From positions 512,501-535,000 of the forward strand of contig JACVTC010000016.1 in assembly GCA_016946835.1 (NCBI GenBank): a DNA stretch of 22,500 nucleotides, read 5' to 3'. Every line of letters begins with the position of its first letter. Position 1 is the stretch's first letter. The translations under genes and the position numbers were made by a program. This document shows positions 1 to 10,229 of this stretch, one piece after another. Under the pieces are notes generated by a model. It saw only the letters and a program-made list of their open reading frames with translations. It ran no database searches and was not told where the DNA came from. The stretch comes from Neocallimastix lanati (nom. inval.). Taxonomy: Eukaryota > Neocallimastigomycota > Neocallimastigomycetes > Neocallimastigales > Neocallimastigaceae.

Positions 1-1467
1 TTTCCTAAAATGAACTGCTATACTTACATAGGTGTACCGTTTTCAAATAATTTAGAATTGAGACCGATCATACAGAAAATGAATAATTAAGATAGAAAAG
101 CACTTTATTCCATAAAAAGATTTCCTAAGAATCCTTCTATTCCTATCCCTTATAAACGAATGCGATTTCTGTTATAGTAATTGGGCAAGTTTTTGTATTA
201 TGTACCTCTACTTGGATCAAAAAAAAAAAAAAAGAAAGAACGAGAAGTTGCACAGACACTAATAAATTCAGGATTATACACTGGATTGAAGAATTTTTCT
301 AATGGGAATAGCTTTACATTCCTTTATTGTGCTTCTAAAGAACTTAATATTCCTCCTCTTTCGGCGAAATGTGGGATTGCTCAGGTAAGATGTTTTTTTT
401 AAAAAAAAAAAAAATATGGAAAAACTATAATTGTATCATCTCTGATTTACTAGGATATATATATATATATATATCACGTTGTAGACGTTATACATGGTAT
501 AAAGAAAGTAAAAATTTTAATCAATAAATTAGATAAAAAAAAAAAAAGCAATTGTAAACTTTTACTGAGATAGAGGTATGGTAGGAAAAAAATTAATCAA
601 GGCTAAGGCTAATAAGAAAAATAAATTTGAGAAAACTTGAGATTACATAAAGCTCAACTTCAAATATCCTGAATTTAGTATTGGCTTCCGATGGGTACTT
701 CGTACTAGATGTAGATATAAATTCGATGCTCGTATTTCCAAAGCTGATAAAATGATTGAAGACGACTATCCAGAAAGGTATCCTTGTTGTTATAGAAAAA
801 ATTGTAATCCTCGATTGGAACATTGGTCTTCTAAAATGCTATCTTTTCCGTGAATTTCAAATGAAATAATTTTAAGGATATTGAAATTCTTTATGAAAAA
901 TTTTATATAATTTTATAAATATTGTTCAATATCAAATAGTAATGTACACACTGTTGCCACAAATATGAATAATATAGAATCAAGTACAGATTCTGATAGA
1001 AGTAACGAAGTTTATAATATTAATAATAATAACAATAGAAATATTTTTGTTAATAATAGTAGTATTAGTGTTAATAAAAATAGGAATATTAATAGTAGTG
1101 ATAGTAAAAATAATGGTATCCTTACTAATAATGTTGTGAATAGTTCAATTGGTGAAAATCTTGTTAATTTAAGTAATTTTCTGAATAATGAGTGTGTAAA
1201 TATATATATGGCGTGATACCGATTATTTAACTTCCTTCTTAGCAAAAGATATTATTGATTTAAATTATAAAAAAAAAAAAAAAAAAAAGGAATGGGATAT
1301 TTTTGCTTAAGAATCAAATCATTTCTGATGATTATTCAAAAACGCTATTCTTAGTGCGATCTGCGGCTCTCTTTACAGAAATTATGCCTAGGCCTAGGGC
1401 TAGTAATCAACAAGGATTTCTATTCCGACGGTATAAACGTAAACTAACTAGGAAGCGTCAACACTGA
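1..1467 (+). pseudogene. Decayed non-LTR retrotransposon, reverse transcriptase C-terminal part
   Basis: Frame 1 reads through stops at 88-90 and 175-180 and gives RT-thumb-like text: YTYIGVPFSNNLELRPII near 22-75, ALYSIKRF near 100, IPIPYKRM near 142, then FLYYVPLLGS (190-219), TLINSGLY and SKELNIPPLSAKCGIAQVRCF up to about 398. The frame then breaks. Frame 2 resumes near 650 with IKLNFKYPEFSIGFRW, a YPCC pair and a later Cys and His (to 851), where this family usually has a CPCC zinc-binding motif. An Asn-rich low-complexity stretch (965-1216) leads to DYLTSFLAKDIIDLNYK, and a basic tail reading FLFRRYKRKLTRKRQH ends at TGA 1465-1467. Several stops, A-run indels and frame changes show that it is dead. 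The assignment rests on remembered similarity to LINE-type RT C-termini common in early-diverging fungi. The window edge hides whether the 5' part exists. Confidence 0.7.
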
Positions 1468-1758
1468 AAATAAAATAAGATAGGCTAGCAGGGCCAATGC
1501 CCCTGAAGGAGAAGAGGAGAAGACCATAATTTTTTTTTAGATTGTCAATTCAAACCTTAATTGAGAATAAGTATTCCCCTTTTAAAACAGAAATCTTATA
1601 ATCTTTCGGAGGTGAAGCTCGTTGCCTATTAATTTTTTTTTTTTATACTGAATTTATTTATACACTTTATTTTGAATATTACTTTTTTTTTTTTCACAAA
1701 ATTATTTTAAATATTATTATGCTCTAATTGGACAAATAATATTTATTTTTATTAATAT

Positions 1759-1759
<1 letters not shown>

Positions 1760-1817
<58 letters not shown>
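1760..1817. repeat. Homopolymer junction, T47 followed by A11
   Basis: An uninterrupted run of about 47 T passes directly into 11 A. It is the longest homopolymer in the window. The exact length in the assembly is likely to be unreliable. Confidence 0.9.
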
Positions 1818-2416
1818 TAATCATTCATGTAATTAATAAATGAATAAATAAATAAAGATTAAAGTTTGTAATAATTGCGGCTATAAAAAAAAAAAAAAAA
1901 AAAAATGATATTAAAATATTAATGAACTATTAATTAAATTTATCCTATTTATATATGTATTTCAAAACATAATTTAATTTTTTAATTTTATATTTATTAT
2001 GAATATTTATTGATATAACAATGTTATTTTAATATTTAATATATATATATATTACATTATTTTATTTTTCTATGATCCAACCATTTATTATTCTATGTTT
2101 TTTTTTATTATAAATAAAACAATGAAAAAAAAAAAAGGTGGGAAGCTGTGAAGAATTAAAAACAGAATAAGAATTAAAATAAAAGTCGTTGAAAAATTGG
2201 GATATCTTAGGCGCCACACTTTAATTACCTTATAAAAGAATATCATAAAAGAATATTAAAATCTTTAGATAGCACATCTTACAAAAGAACACCATATGTT
2301 AGCTATGAGGATATTTTTAATTTATATTTCTATAATAAAAATAAATTAATATCTATAATAATAAAATATATAAATAAGTTGGTAAAAAAAAAAATCTAAT
2401 ATATATTCTATCCTAT

Positions 2417-2522
2417 TTATATTTAATACTATAGAAATAGAATTATATCACCCCTTCGTATTTAATACAATAGAAATAGAACTATATTATTATATTTATA
2501 TTTAATACTATAAAAATAGATT
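2417..2522. repeat. Degenerate tandem repeat, about 41-base period, 3 copies
   Basis: The core TATTTAATACTATAGAAATA recurs near 2418, 2459 and 2499 with a few substitutions. Between copies 1 and 2 lies a short non-AT patch (CACCCCTTCG). Confidence 0.65.
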
Positions 2523-2987
2523 AATTTAATATATGTATATAATAATCAAAAAAAAAAAAAAATTGTAAACTTATAATGATATTAAATAAATAAATAAATA
2601 AATAAATGTAGTAATTGTTATAATAATGAAAGAGAGAATGAATTATGAATCTTAATAAATTAATATAAAAAAAAATTAAGTAAAATAATTAATTAATAAA
2701 AATAAATAAAAATAAATAAATAGCTAACAAGAACAATAACTTTATTCTTTGATTGATTAATTTTAGTGAACATCTCATGAGAATAATATATATTGAAAAA
2801 TAGTAAACTTTATATACTTTTTTTTTTTTTTAAATAAAAAAAAAAACATTATATATATATGATATATGAGTAACAATAATATTAATTATATATTTTTGGC
2901 CTTTGTAATTATATAAGTATATTTTATGCAAAATTAAAAATATATTTTTATATGTTGTTTGATACTAATAATAATAATATAATAATA

Positions 2988-3293
2988 GGGTGTACATTTC
3001 CAAAAATGTGGCTTAAAAATTTTTAAAAAATAAACATATAAATAAATATTGTTTATTTATTCATTATTTATTATTTATTATTTATTATTAATTATTTATT
3101 ATTTATTATTTATTTATTATTAATTATTTATTATTTATTATTTATTATTTATTATTTATTTATTATTTATTATTTATTATTTATTATTTATTATTTATTA
3201 TTTATTTAATTTTTCATTTATTGATTAAAAAAAATTGTATAATATGACATTAATTAAAAAAAATTAAGCCACATTGCGAAATGATACACATTC
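2988..3293. mobile_element. MITE-like element with MULE-type ends
   Basis: The left end reads GGGTGTACATTTCC then AATGTGGCTTAA. The reverse complement of the right end reads GAATGTGTATCATTTCGC then AATGTGGCTTAA. This gives a terminal inverted repeat of about 28-30 bases with a perfect 12-base inner block and small gaps in the outer part. The flanks ATAATAATA (2979-2987) and ATAATACTA (3294-3302) match at 8 of 9 positions and could be a 9-base target-site duplication, but the flank is low-complexity AAT repeat, so that evidence is weak. The interior is mostly a TTATTTA-type tandem repeat with no coding capacity. The right end resembles the right end of the 6.2-kb MULE at 11391-11423 (shared GAATGTG and ATTTCGC), so the two are probably related. 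Non-autonomous status is inferred from length. Confidence 0.6.
3059..3208. repeat. TTATTTA-type short tandem repeat
   Basis: Repeated TTATTTA heptamers with occasional TTAATTA and TTATT variants fill the middle of the MITE-like element. Confidence 0.85.
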
Positions 3294-3573
3294 ATAATAC
3301 TAATATAATAATAGTAATAATAATAGTAAAATAATAATAATATTAATAATAATAATAATATAATAATAATAATAATAATAATACAATAATTGCTAGAATA
3401 TGTGAAAAATAAGCTTCAAACAGTATTGAAACATATTGTAATATTAAAATATATAAGCCACAATGTATTAATATAAAAGCATCTAATTTAGAATAAATAA
3501 GTGCTAGTAACTCTTTATCATAAAATATATTAATAAAATTGACATAGTTATAAACCATAAATTCCTGACTCTT

Positions 3574-3585
3574 AACAACAACAAC

Positions 3586-3656
<71 letters not shown>

Positions 3657-3682
3657 TAAAAATAATAATAATAATAATAATA
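3574..3682. repeat. AAC/AAT trinucleotide microsatellite
   Basis: Four AAC units pass into more than twenty AAT units. They are interrupted once by AAAAATAAAAATAA near 3652 and then continue to about 3682. Confidence 0.9.
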
Positions 3683-4092
3683 AATTTATAAAAAAATATA
3701 TATATATGTATGTTAATAATACCTATAAATTAGATTAAAATTTATATAGTAATACAATTTTAAATATATTATTAATGAATATAAAGGATAGAACAGAAAT
3801 CCAGATTACTAATAATGTGAAAAAATCATTTATTTTTAGTTTTAAATATATACTATTTTAAATAATTATTTATGCATAACATTTTATCTACTATTCTGTT
3901 GTAATATGGGAGATACATATTATTTCAGTTTTTATACTTTTTTTTATTTTCATTGTAAAAATTCCACTATTGGATTATATGTATAAAAATATTTTTAAAT
4001 ATATATCATTTGAATTAAAGTTTGAGAAGTATTCTTTAGTGTAAGTAGTAATAATTTAATTTTTAGTATTATTTTTATTTTTTAAAAAAAAG

Positions 4093-4135
<43 letters not shown>

Positions 4136-4666
4136 ATTTATATATATGAATATTTATTTATTTATTTTAGTCATCGAAAGTATATAATCATTTTCGTTTA
4201 ATCACTAATTAATAATTAATTATTTTTTACTATTAAAGTATTATTTTTACAAAGTTATTATATTATAATTTATATAATATTAATTTATAATAGATTTCAC
4301 CAAAACAATTTTATTTAATAAGATAGTCACCTCTATAATAATCAAAAATAATATATAAAGGTTTAAAATATTTAAAATTTAGAATATAATGATAATTAAT
4401 AAATATTCAAAGAGTTTATTATTAAATTGACATATACATATGTGAGTATAGGCATTATAAAGAGTTAAAATTTACAATAATATTAAGTATTTTATATAGT
4501 TATTATATTATTAGAAATTATTATTATTGAATGTTTTTTATTTCATTAAACTTTTTTCATATATAATTATTATATAATAGTTTAATTACCATAACTATTC
4601 TTTCATATGATATTTTAAAATTAACATTAATCTAGTACACTTTATCATAATTTTTAATTTTAATTT

Positions 4667-4738
4667 ATTCTTGATAATAAAAAATATAAATACACAATTT
4701 AAATTCTTGATAATAAAAAATATAAATACACAATTTAA
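4667..4738. repeat. Perfect 36-base tandem duplication
   Basis: A 36-base unit beginning ATTCTTGATAATAAAAAATA occurs at 4667-4702 and again immediately at 4703-4738 with no visible difference, which suggests a recent duplication. Confidence 0.9.
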
Positions 4739-4949
4739 ATAATTCCTAATCTATAATAAACAAGTCTAGTCCTATTTTTTTTTTTTTTTTTTTGTTTATG
4801 TTTATTAAATAATTTAAATTAAATTTTATATCCAATATATTCCAATTAACTGTAATATGTGATAAATATAATATAATAAAATAAATTTCTTTATTTTTTA
4901 AATCTCTACTTGATGTTTATATTTAGAAATTGTTTTAAGTTTTTACCAT

Positions 4950-5090
4950 AATAATAAATAAATAAACAAATAAATAAATAAATAATAAATAAATAAATAA
5001 ATAAATGGTATATAAATAAATAATAAATAAATAGGATATAAATAATAAATAAATAATGAATAAATAAATAAATAAATAATAAATAAATGG
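4950..5090. repeat. AAAT tetranucleotide repeat tract
   Basis: AAAT/AATA units with interspersed AATAAT, GGTATAT and GGATATA interruptions. Confidence 0.8.
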
Positions 5091-5208
5091 ATCAGTTAAC
5101 TGTTAGTTTGGATAAAGAAATCTTAAGAATTACTAATAATTAATGGAATCAATATAAGATTATAGCAATAAATAATGCTATATAAGCAAATAAAAAATTA
5201 TTATTTTA

Positions 5209-5217
5209 TTTTCAAGT
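5209..5217. repeat. Left target-site duplication of the MULE
   Basis: TTTTCAAGT directly precedes the left terminal inverted repeat. The same nine bases directly follow the right one at 11424-11432. Nine bases is the usual target duplication length for Mutator-like elements. Confidence 0.8.
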
Positions 5218-5282
5218 GGGAGAGGTCCAAAACGCCAAATTTTTTCACGTGATATATCAAATTTTGAGGCTTTTTAAATTAA
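5218..5282 (+). repeat. Left terminal inverted repeat of the MULE
   Basis: The outer block is GGGAGAGGTCC, then CGCCAA followed by a T run (5218-5246). The inner block TTTGAGGCTTTTTAAATT lies at 5263-5280. Each block has an inverted partner at the right end. The terminal G, the GGTCCA core and the CGCCAA core are shared by both ends. Confidence 0.8.
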
Positions 5283-5478
5283 TAGTTATATGATACTATT
5301 TTGTTGTATTATTAATTTGTAATTTTTTTCTTAAAATTTATTAAGTGAATAATTAAATAAATTATAATGGTTAGATAAAAATAAATATTTTTTTACAAAA
5401 AAAAAAAATAAAATAAAATATTCAAACAATTAAAAATTTAATATTCAAACAATTAAAAGGTTTATTTTAAAAAAAAAA

Positions 5479-8057
5479 AATATTAATAAAATACTTTAAC
5501 AATTATATAGATTTATTTATTTAAAAAAAATATTAATAAAATACTTTAACAATTATATAGATTTATTTATTTAAAAAAAATATTAATAAAATACTTTAAC
5601 AATTATATAGATTTATTTATTTAAAAAATATTAATAAAATATTTAAACAACTATTAATAAAATACTTTAGCAATTATATAGATTTATTTATTTAAAAAAA
5701 ATATTAATAAAATACTTTAACAATTATATAGATTTATTTATTTAAAAAATATTAATAAAATATTTAAACAACTATTAATAAAATACTTTAGCAATTATAT
5801 AGATTTATTTATTTAAAAAAAATATTAATAAAATACTTTAACGATTATATAGATTTATTTATTTAAAAAATATTAATAAAATATTTAAACAACTATTAAT
5901 AAAATACTTTAACAATTATATAGATTTATTTATTTAAAAAAATATTAATAAAATACTTTAACAATTATATAGATTTATTTATTTAAAAAAAAATATTAAT
6001 AAAATACTTTAACAATTATATATATTTATTTATTTAAAAAAAAATATTAATAAAATACTTTAACAATTATATAGATTTATTTATTTAAAAAAAAATATTA
6101 ATAAAATACTTTAACAATTATATAGATTTATTTATTTAAAAAATATTAATAAAATATTTAAACAACTATTAATAAAATACTTTAACAATTATATAGATTT
6201 ATTTATTTAAAAAAAATATTAATAAAATACTTTAACAATTATATAGATTTATTTATTTAAAAAAAAATATTAATAAAATACTTTAACAATTATATAGATT
6301 TATTTATTTAAAAAATATTAATAAAATATTTAAACAATTATATAGATTTATTTATTTAAAAAAAATATTAATAAAATACTTTAACAATTATATAGATTTA
6401 TTTATTTAAAAAATATTAATAAAATATTTAAACAATTATATAGATTTATTTATTTAAAAAAAATATTAATAAAATACTTTAACAATTATATAGATTTATT
6501 TATTTAAAAAAAATATTAATAAAATACTTTAACAATTATATAGATTTATTTATTTAAAAAATATTAATAAAATATTTAAACAATTATATAGATTTATTTA
6601 TTTAAAAAAAATATTAATAAAATACTTTAACAATTATATAGATTTATTTATTTAAAAAATATTAATAAAATATTTAAACAATTATATAGATTTATTTATT
6701 TAAAAAAAATATTAATAAAATACTTTAACAATTATATAGATTTATTTATTTAAAAAAAATATTAATAAAATACTTTAACAATTATATAGATTTATTTATT
6801 TAAAAAATATTAATAAAATATTTAAACAACTATTAATAAAATACTTTAACAATTATATAGATTTATTTAATTAAAAAAAAATATTAATAAAATACTTTAA
6901 CAATTATATAGATTTATTTATTTAAAAAAAATATTAATAAAATACTTTAACAATTATATAGATTTATTTATTTAAAAAAAAATATTAATAAAATACTTTA
7001 ACAATTATATAGATTTATTTATTTAAAAAAAAATATTAATAAAATACTTTAACAATTATATAGATTTATTTATTTAAAAAAAATATTAATAAAATACTTT
7101 AGCAATTATATAGATTTATTTATTTAAAAAATATTAATAAAATATTTAAACAACTATTAATAAAATACTTTAACAATTATATAGATTTATTTATTTAAAA
7201 AAAAATATTAATAAAATACTTTAACAATTATATATATTTATTTATTTAAAAAAAAAATATTAATAAAATACTTTAACAATTATATAGATTTATTTATTTA
7301 AAAAAAAATATTAATAAAATACTTTAACAATTATATAGATTTATTTATTTAAAAAATATTAATAAAATATTTAAACAATTATATAGATTTATTTATTTAA
7401 AAAAAATATTAATAAAATACTTTAGCAATTATATAGATTTATTTATTTAAAAAATATTAATAAAATATTTAAACAACTATTAATAAAATACTTTAACAAT
7501 TATATAGATTTATTTAATTAAAAAAAAATATTAATAAAATACTTTAACAATTATATAGATTTATTTATTTAAAAAAAATATTAATAAAATACTTTAACAA
7601 TTATATAGATTTATTTATTTAAAAAAAAATATTAATAAAATACTTTAACAATTATATAGATTTATTTATTTAAAAAATATTAATAAAATATTTAAACAAT
7701 TATATAGATTTATTTATTTAAAAAAAATATTAATAAAATACTTTAGCAATTATATAGATTTATTTATTTAAAAAATATTAATAAAATATTTAAACAACTA
7801 TTAATAAAATACTTTAACAATTATATAGATTTATTTATTTAAAAAAAAAATATTAATAAAATACTTTAACAATTATATATATTTATTTATTTAAAAAAAA
7901 AATATTAATAAAATACTTTAACAATTATATATATTTATTTATTTAAAAAAAAATATTAATAAAATACTTTAACAATTATATAGATTTATTTATTTAAAAA
8001 AAAATATTAATAAAATACTTTAACAATTATATAGATTTATTTATTTAAAAAAAAATT
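5479..8057. repeat. 2.6-kb minisatellite, about 50-base unit, roughly 48 copies
   Basis: The unit is TATTAATAAAATACTTTAAC followed by AATTATATAGATTTATTTAT and TTAAAA with a variable A run. The period is 48-53 bases (for example TATTAATAAA at 5481, 5531 and 5581). There are two recurring unit types: A runs of seven or more before ATACTTTAACAATT, and a run of six A before ATATTTAAACAA. About eight times the second type is followed by a truncated unit that adds 23 bases (CTATTAATAAAATACTTTA). Rare variants (TTTAATTAAA, TATATATATTT, TTTAGCAATT) recur about 645 bases apart, showing duplication of multi-unit blocks. It has no coding capacity and lies wholly inside the MULE. Confidence 0.95.
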
Positions 8058-8421
8058 AATAAAATATTTAAACAATTATTAATAAAATTAATTATAAACA
8101 TTAATAATAAAATATAAAAATATAAAAATATATTATTGATATTAATAATAAAGTATAAAAATATAGGATTATTTATTTTAAAAAAACTATAAATAAAATA
8201 TTTAAACAATTATTAATAAAATTAATTATAATAATAAAATTATAGAATATTTATTTAAACTACATAAATTTTATCAAGTATATAAACATTTTAACTTTTT
8301 AATAATTATAAATTTTTTAATTAATAAATTTAATTATAAGTTTTTGTATGAAAGAATTTTAATGATTTTTTCTTTTGGAAATTCCTCTGTCATTTCATAA
8401 TTATTTATTATTAAATAATAT
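8058..8421. other. Array edge and transposase 3' flank inside the MULE
   Basis: A 39-base segment starting AATAAAATATTTAAACAATT occurs at 8058-8096 and again at 8192-8230. Between them, AATAATAAAATATAAAAATA plus GATATTAATAATAAA closely resembles 10992-11045 on the other side of the transposase. The transposase stop codon is at 8422-8424 on the - strand, so this stretch holds its 3' end. Confidence 0.65.
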
Positions 8422-9270
8422 TTATAAAATATTATTTAAATTAGTTAAACATTCAAACCACAATTTAGAAAGATCACTTCTATCATATTTTATATTAATT
8501 AACTTGGCTTCTTTATTTTTGTATTTTTCAATTAAGATATTAATTTCATCAGTTTTTGTTTTTATTTTTTTTTTCATTCTCCAAATTCCTTTTATTTTCA
8601 TTTGGTAATCATAATATGATAAATGTTCCTGTTCTTTTAATTTATTTATTAATTCATAAAAATTTGGTTTCATTGGAAATAGTTTATTTAAAGAATTATT
8701 GAGTGATTCTGAAGCATTATTGGTTATATGTTCAATATTATTATAATAATTCCAACTTTTCATATCGTAACCAATTAAATATGTTTCATAAAAATATTCT
8801 AAAAATTTTAAAAATTGACAAGAATTTTTTTCAATGGATTTAGTTTTAATTAATGAAAAAATATCCATTATGTATTCAGGGTTGATAAATGGTAAGTTTG
8901 AAATTCCTTTGTAATAATTAAATATTTTTTCATCATCGTTCACTTCATTACGGCACAATTCATTTTTTTTAATTTCTAATAAATTTTTATAATGCCAAAT
9001 ACAATATTTAATATTTATATTAGGAAATATTTTTTTAACTGCTTTGGATATGCCTTTTTCAAAATCGCAATGTACATTTTTTGGTTCAGTTATAATATTA
9101 TTATTAGAATTTTGTTTTAATTTATTGAATAACATTTTATATGTTTTTTGCTTTTTATTTCTTAATATTGCATAAGAAGTAGTATAAAAACTATTCAATT
9201 CTTTAACGTAAGTTCTAGTAATAAACACTTGTTGACTAAATTTAGGTGCGATATAAAAAGTACCATCCAC
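8422..9270 (-). CDS. MULE transposase, DDE catalytic part (downstream of the frameshift)
   Basis: This is the RNase H-like catalytic core of a Mutator-like transposase, which cuts and joins element ends. From VDGTF at the upstream edge, counting that Val as 1, the expected triad is visible: D2 in DGTF, D69 in NVHCDFEKGISKAVKKIFPN and E188 in NNASESLNNSLNK. A CxxH motif (C90, H93 in YCIWHYK) follows the second Asp, as in MULE families. It ends naturally at WFECLTNLNNIL. The frame stays open upstream to about 9325 with no convincing ATG, and the first residues carry the catalytic motif. So this is not an independent gene but the second half of one transposase whose first half is at 9281-9838 in another frame. 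A +1 change in the 40-base overlap would join them. All key catalytic residues survive. Confidence 0.85.
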   Translation of the reverse strand: MDGTFYIAPKFSQQVFITRTYVKELNSFYTTSYAILRNKKQKTYKMLFNKLKQNSNNNIITEPKNVHCDFEKGISKAVKKIFPNINIKYCIWHYKNLLEIKKNELCRNEVNDDEKIFNYYKGISNLPFINPEYIMDIFSLIKTKSIEKNSCQFLKFLEYFYETYLIGYDMKSWNYYNNIEHITNNASESLNNSLNKLFPMKPNFYELINKLKEQEHLSYYDYQMKIKGIWRMKKKIKTKTDEINILIEKYKNKEAKLINIKYDRSDLSKLWFECLTNLNNIL

Positions 9271-9280
9271 AAATATATCA

Positions 9281-9838
9281 TTATTTCTTAAATAATTTTG
9301 CTTGGAAAGGGGATTGAAAAATTACTAAATCAGAATTTTTGAATATCATAAAATCTTCATTTCGTTCAGTTTTATAATATTCAGATTCATTAGGAATTTC
9401 ATTAAAAGTTGTTACATTGGATGGTAGTTTTTTATTAATACTTCTTAATATTAGAGTTTTAACTGAAATATATTCTGGACACGGATATATAAATCCCATT
9501 TCTTTAGAAATTTCATTATATAGTCTTTTTCGTTTTATATCAAAAGGATTTGAATGTTTTTTAATTTCATCTTTAATTTTATGTTTCATTACAGATAGGG
9601 ATACACTGTATTCATTTCCAGGATGATTATGTAAACTCTCATATTTTAAGATTTCTTTCTCATTATTTAAAATAATAAAAGATTTACATTTATTATTTTT
9701 TTTATATTCGGTACATTTATAAACTCTTGAATTATCTTTCCTTGAATGTGAAAAATTAAATTTATATTGTTTATTAATAATGATTTGTTCTTCTCCTTTA
9801 TTAGACTCACTTATATAAATAGTTATGTTTTCTTCCAT
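9281..9838 (-). CDS. MULE transposase, FLYWCH zinc-finger part (N-terminal)
   Basis: The ATG at 9838-9836 starts a 185-residue frame. A FLYWCH-type C2H2 zinc finger occupies about residues 20-72: aromatic positions in KQYKFNFS, then C42 and C51 in YKCTEYKKNNKCKS, and the H70/H72 pair in LHNH. FLYWCH fingers are the DNA-binding module at the N-terminus of many MULE transposases. A linker (residues 80-165) with MGFIYPCPEY and LILRSINKKLP leads to VIFQSPFQAKLF, which in relatives runs straight into the DGTF catalytic motif. Here the frame stops just after, at TAA 9283-9281, while DGTF lies ten bases on in the +1 frame. The break is therefore a single small indel, an assembly error in an A-rich stretch, or (less likely) programmed frameshifting. 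Confidence 0.85.
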   Translation of the reverse strand: MEENITIYISESNKGEEQIIINKQYKFNFSHSRKDNSRVYKCTEYKKNNKCKSFIILNNEKEILKYESLHNHPGNEYSVSLSVMKHKIKDEIKKHSNPFDIKRKRLYNEISKEMGFIYPCPEYISVKTLILRSINKKLPSNVTTFNEIPNESEYYKTERNEDFMIFKNSDLVIFQSPFQAKLFKK

Positions 9839-10229
9839 TTATAAATTTTAATATATAGTTTTTAATTATATCTTTTAAATAATTATATTAATTATCTAAA
9901 TATTATTTTTTAATATTAATTCTGAACAATTAAATATTCAATTTTTTTTAAAAGATAAAAAGTATTTTAATTATTTCTTTTTCTTTTAATTTTTTTTAAA
10001 AAAAAAACAGATACATAAAGTATATATGAAAATATTTTAATTTTTATTATTTAAAAGTAAATTATTTATTTAATGTATATAAAAAAAACTTAATTATTTA
10101 TTTATTCTAAATTAATATTAATTATTTTTTTTAATATATACTAATAAAGAATTTATGAATTAATTAATTATTTTATTTATATTATAATCTAATTAAATTA
10201 TTAACTTTTAAGTCTTTTTAAAACAACAA
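9839..10229. other. AT-rich 5' flank of the transposase
   Basis: This is the upstream region for the - strand transposase and presumably holds its promoter. It consists of A/T runs with no recognisable gene or distinct motif. Confidence 0.55.

Larger units (their letters stand above)
1468..2987. other. Gene-poor AT-rich spacer
   Basis: No coding sequence is supported. The first 170 bases are less AT-rich than the rest and contain a short GC stem (GGGC-CAAT-GCCC near 1489-1500). They may be the 3' untranslated tail of the retrotransposon pseudogene. The remainder is A/T homopolymer runs, TA-rich microsatellite and short degenerate tandem duplications. Confidence 0.7.
3294..5217. other. Gene-poor AT-rich spacer up to the MULE insertion site
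   Basis: No supported gene. Contents are AAT microsatellite, a run of 35 A (4099-4133), a 36-base tandem duplication, AAAT tetranucleotide repeats and unstructured AT-rich sequence. An antisense open frame at 3343-3558 is hydrophobic and ends in codons made by the AAT repeat, so it is not called a gene. Confidence 0.7.

Noticed and set aside
593-823. - strand open frame of 76 residues
   Set aside because: It lies antisense to the reverse transcriptase remnant that has recognisable RT text on the + strand.
965-1216. Asn/Ser-rich 83-residue open frame as a separate gene
   Set aside because: It is in the same frame as the RT remnant at 650-853 and leads into the RT tail, so it is low-complexity sequence of the same pseudogene.
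3059-3208. Replication origin made of AT-rich repeats
   Set aside because: AT-richness is genome-wide here, and nothing distinguishes this tract as an origin.
3343-3558. 71-residue hydrophobic open frame on the - strand
   Set aside because: It ends in Leu and Tyr runs produced by the AAT microsatellite, shows no family motif, and hydrophobic composition is expected from AT-rich DNA.
5479-8057. A CRISPR-like or telomeric array
   Set aside because: The units abut without unique spacers, are 48-53 bases and AT-only, and have no telomere-type G-rich strand.
8375-8608. + strand hydrophobic open frame
   Set aside because: It is antisense to the transposase C-terminus, which has family motifs.
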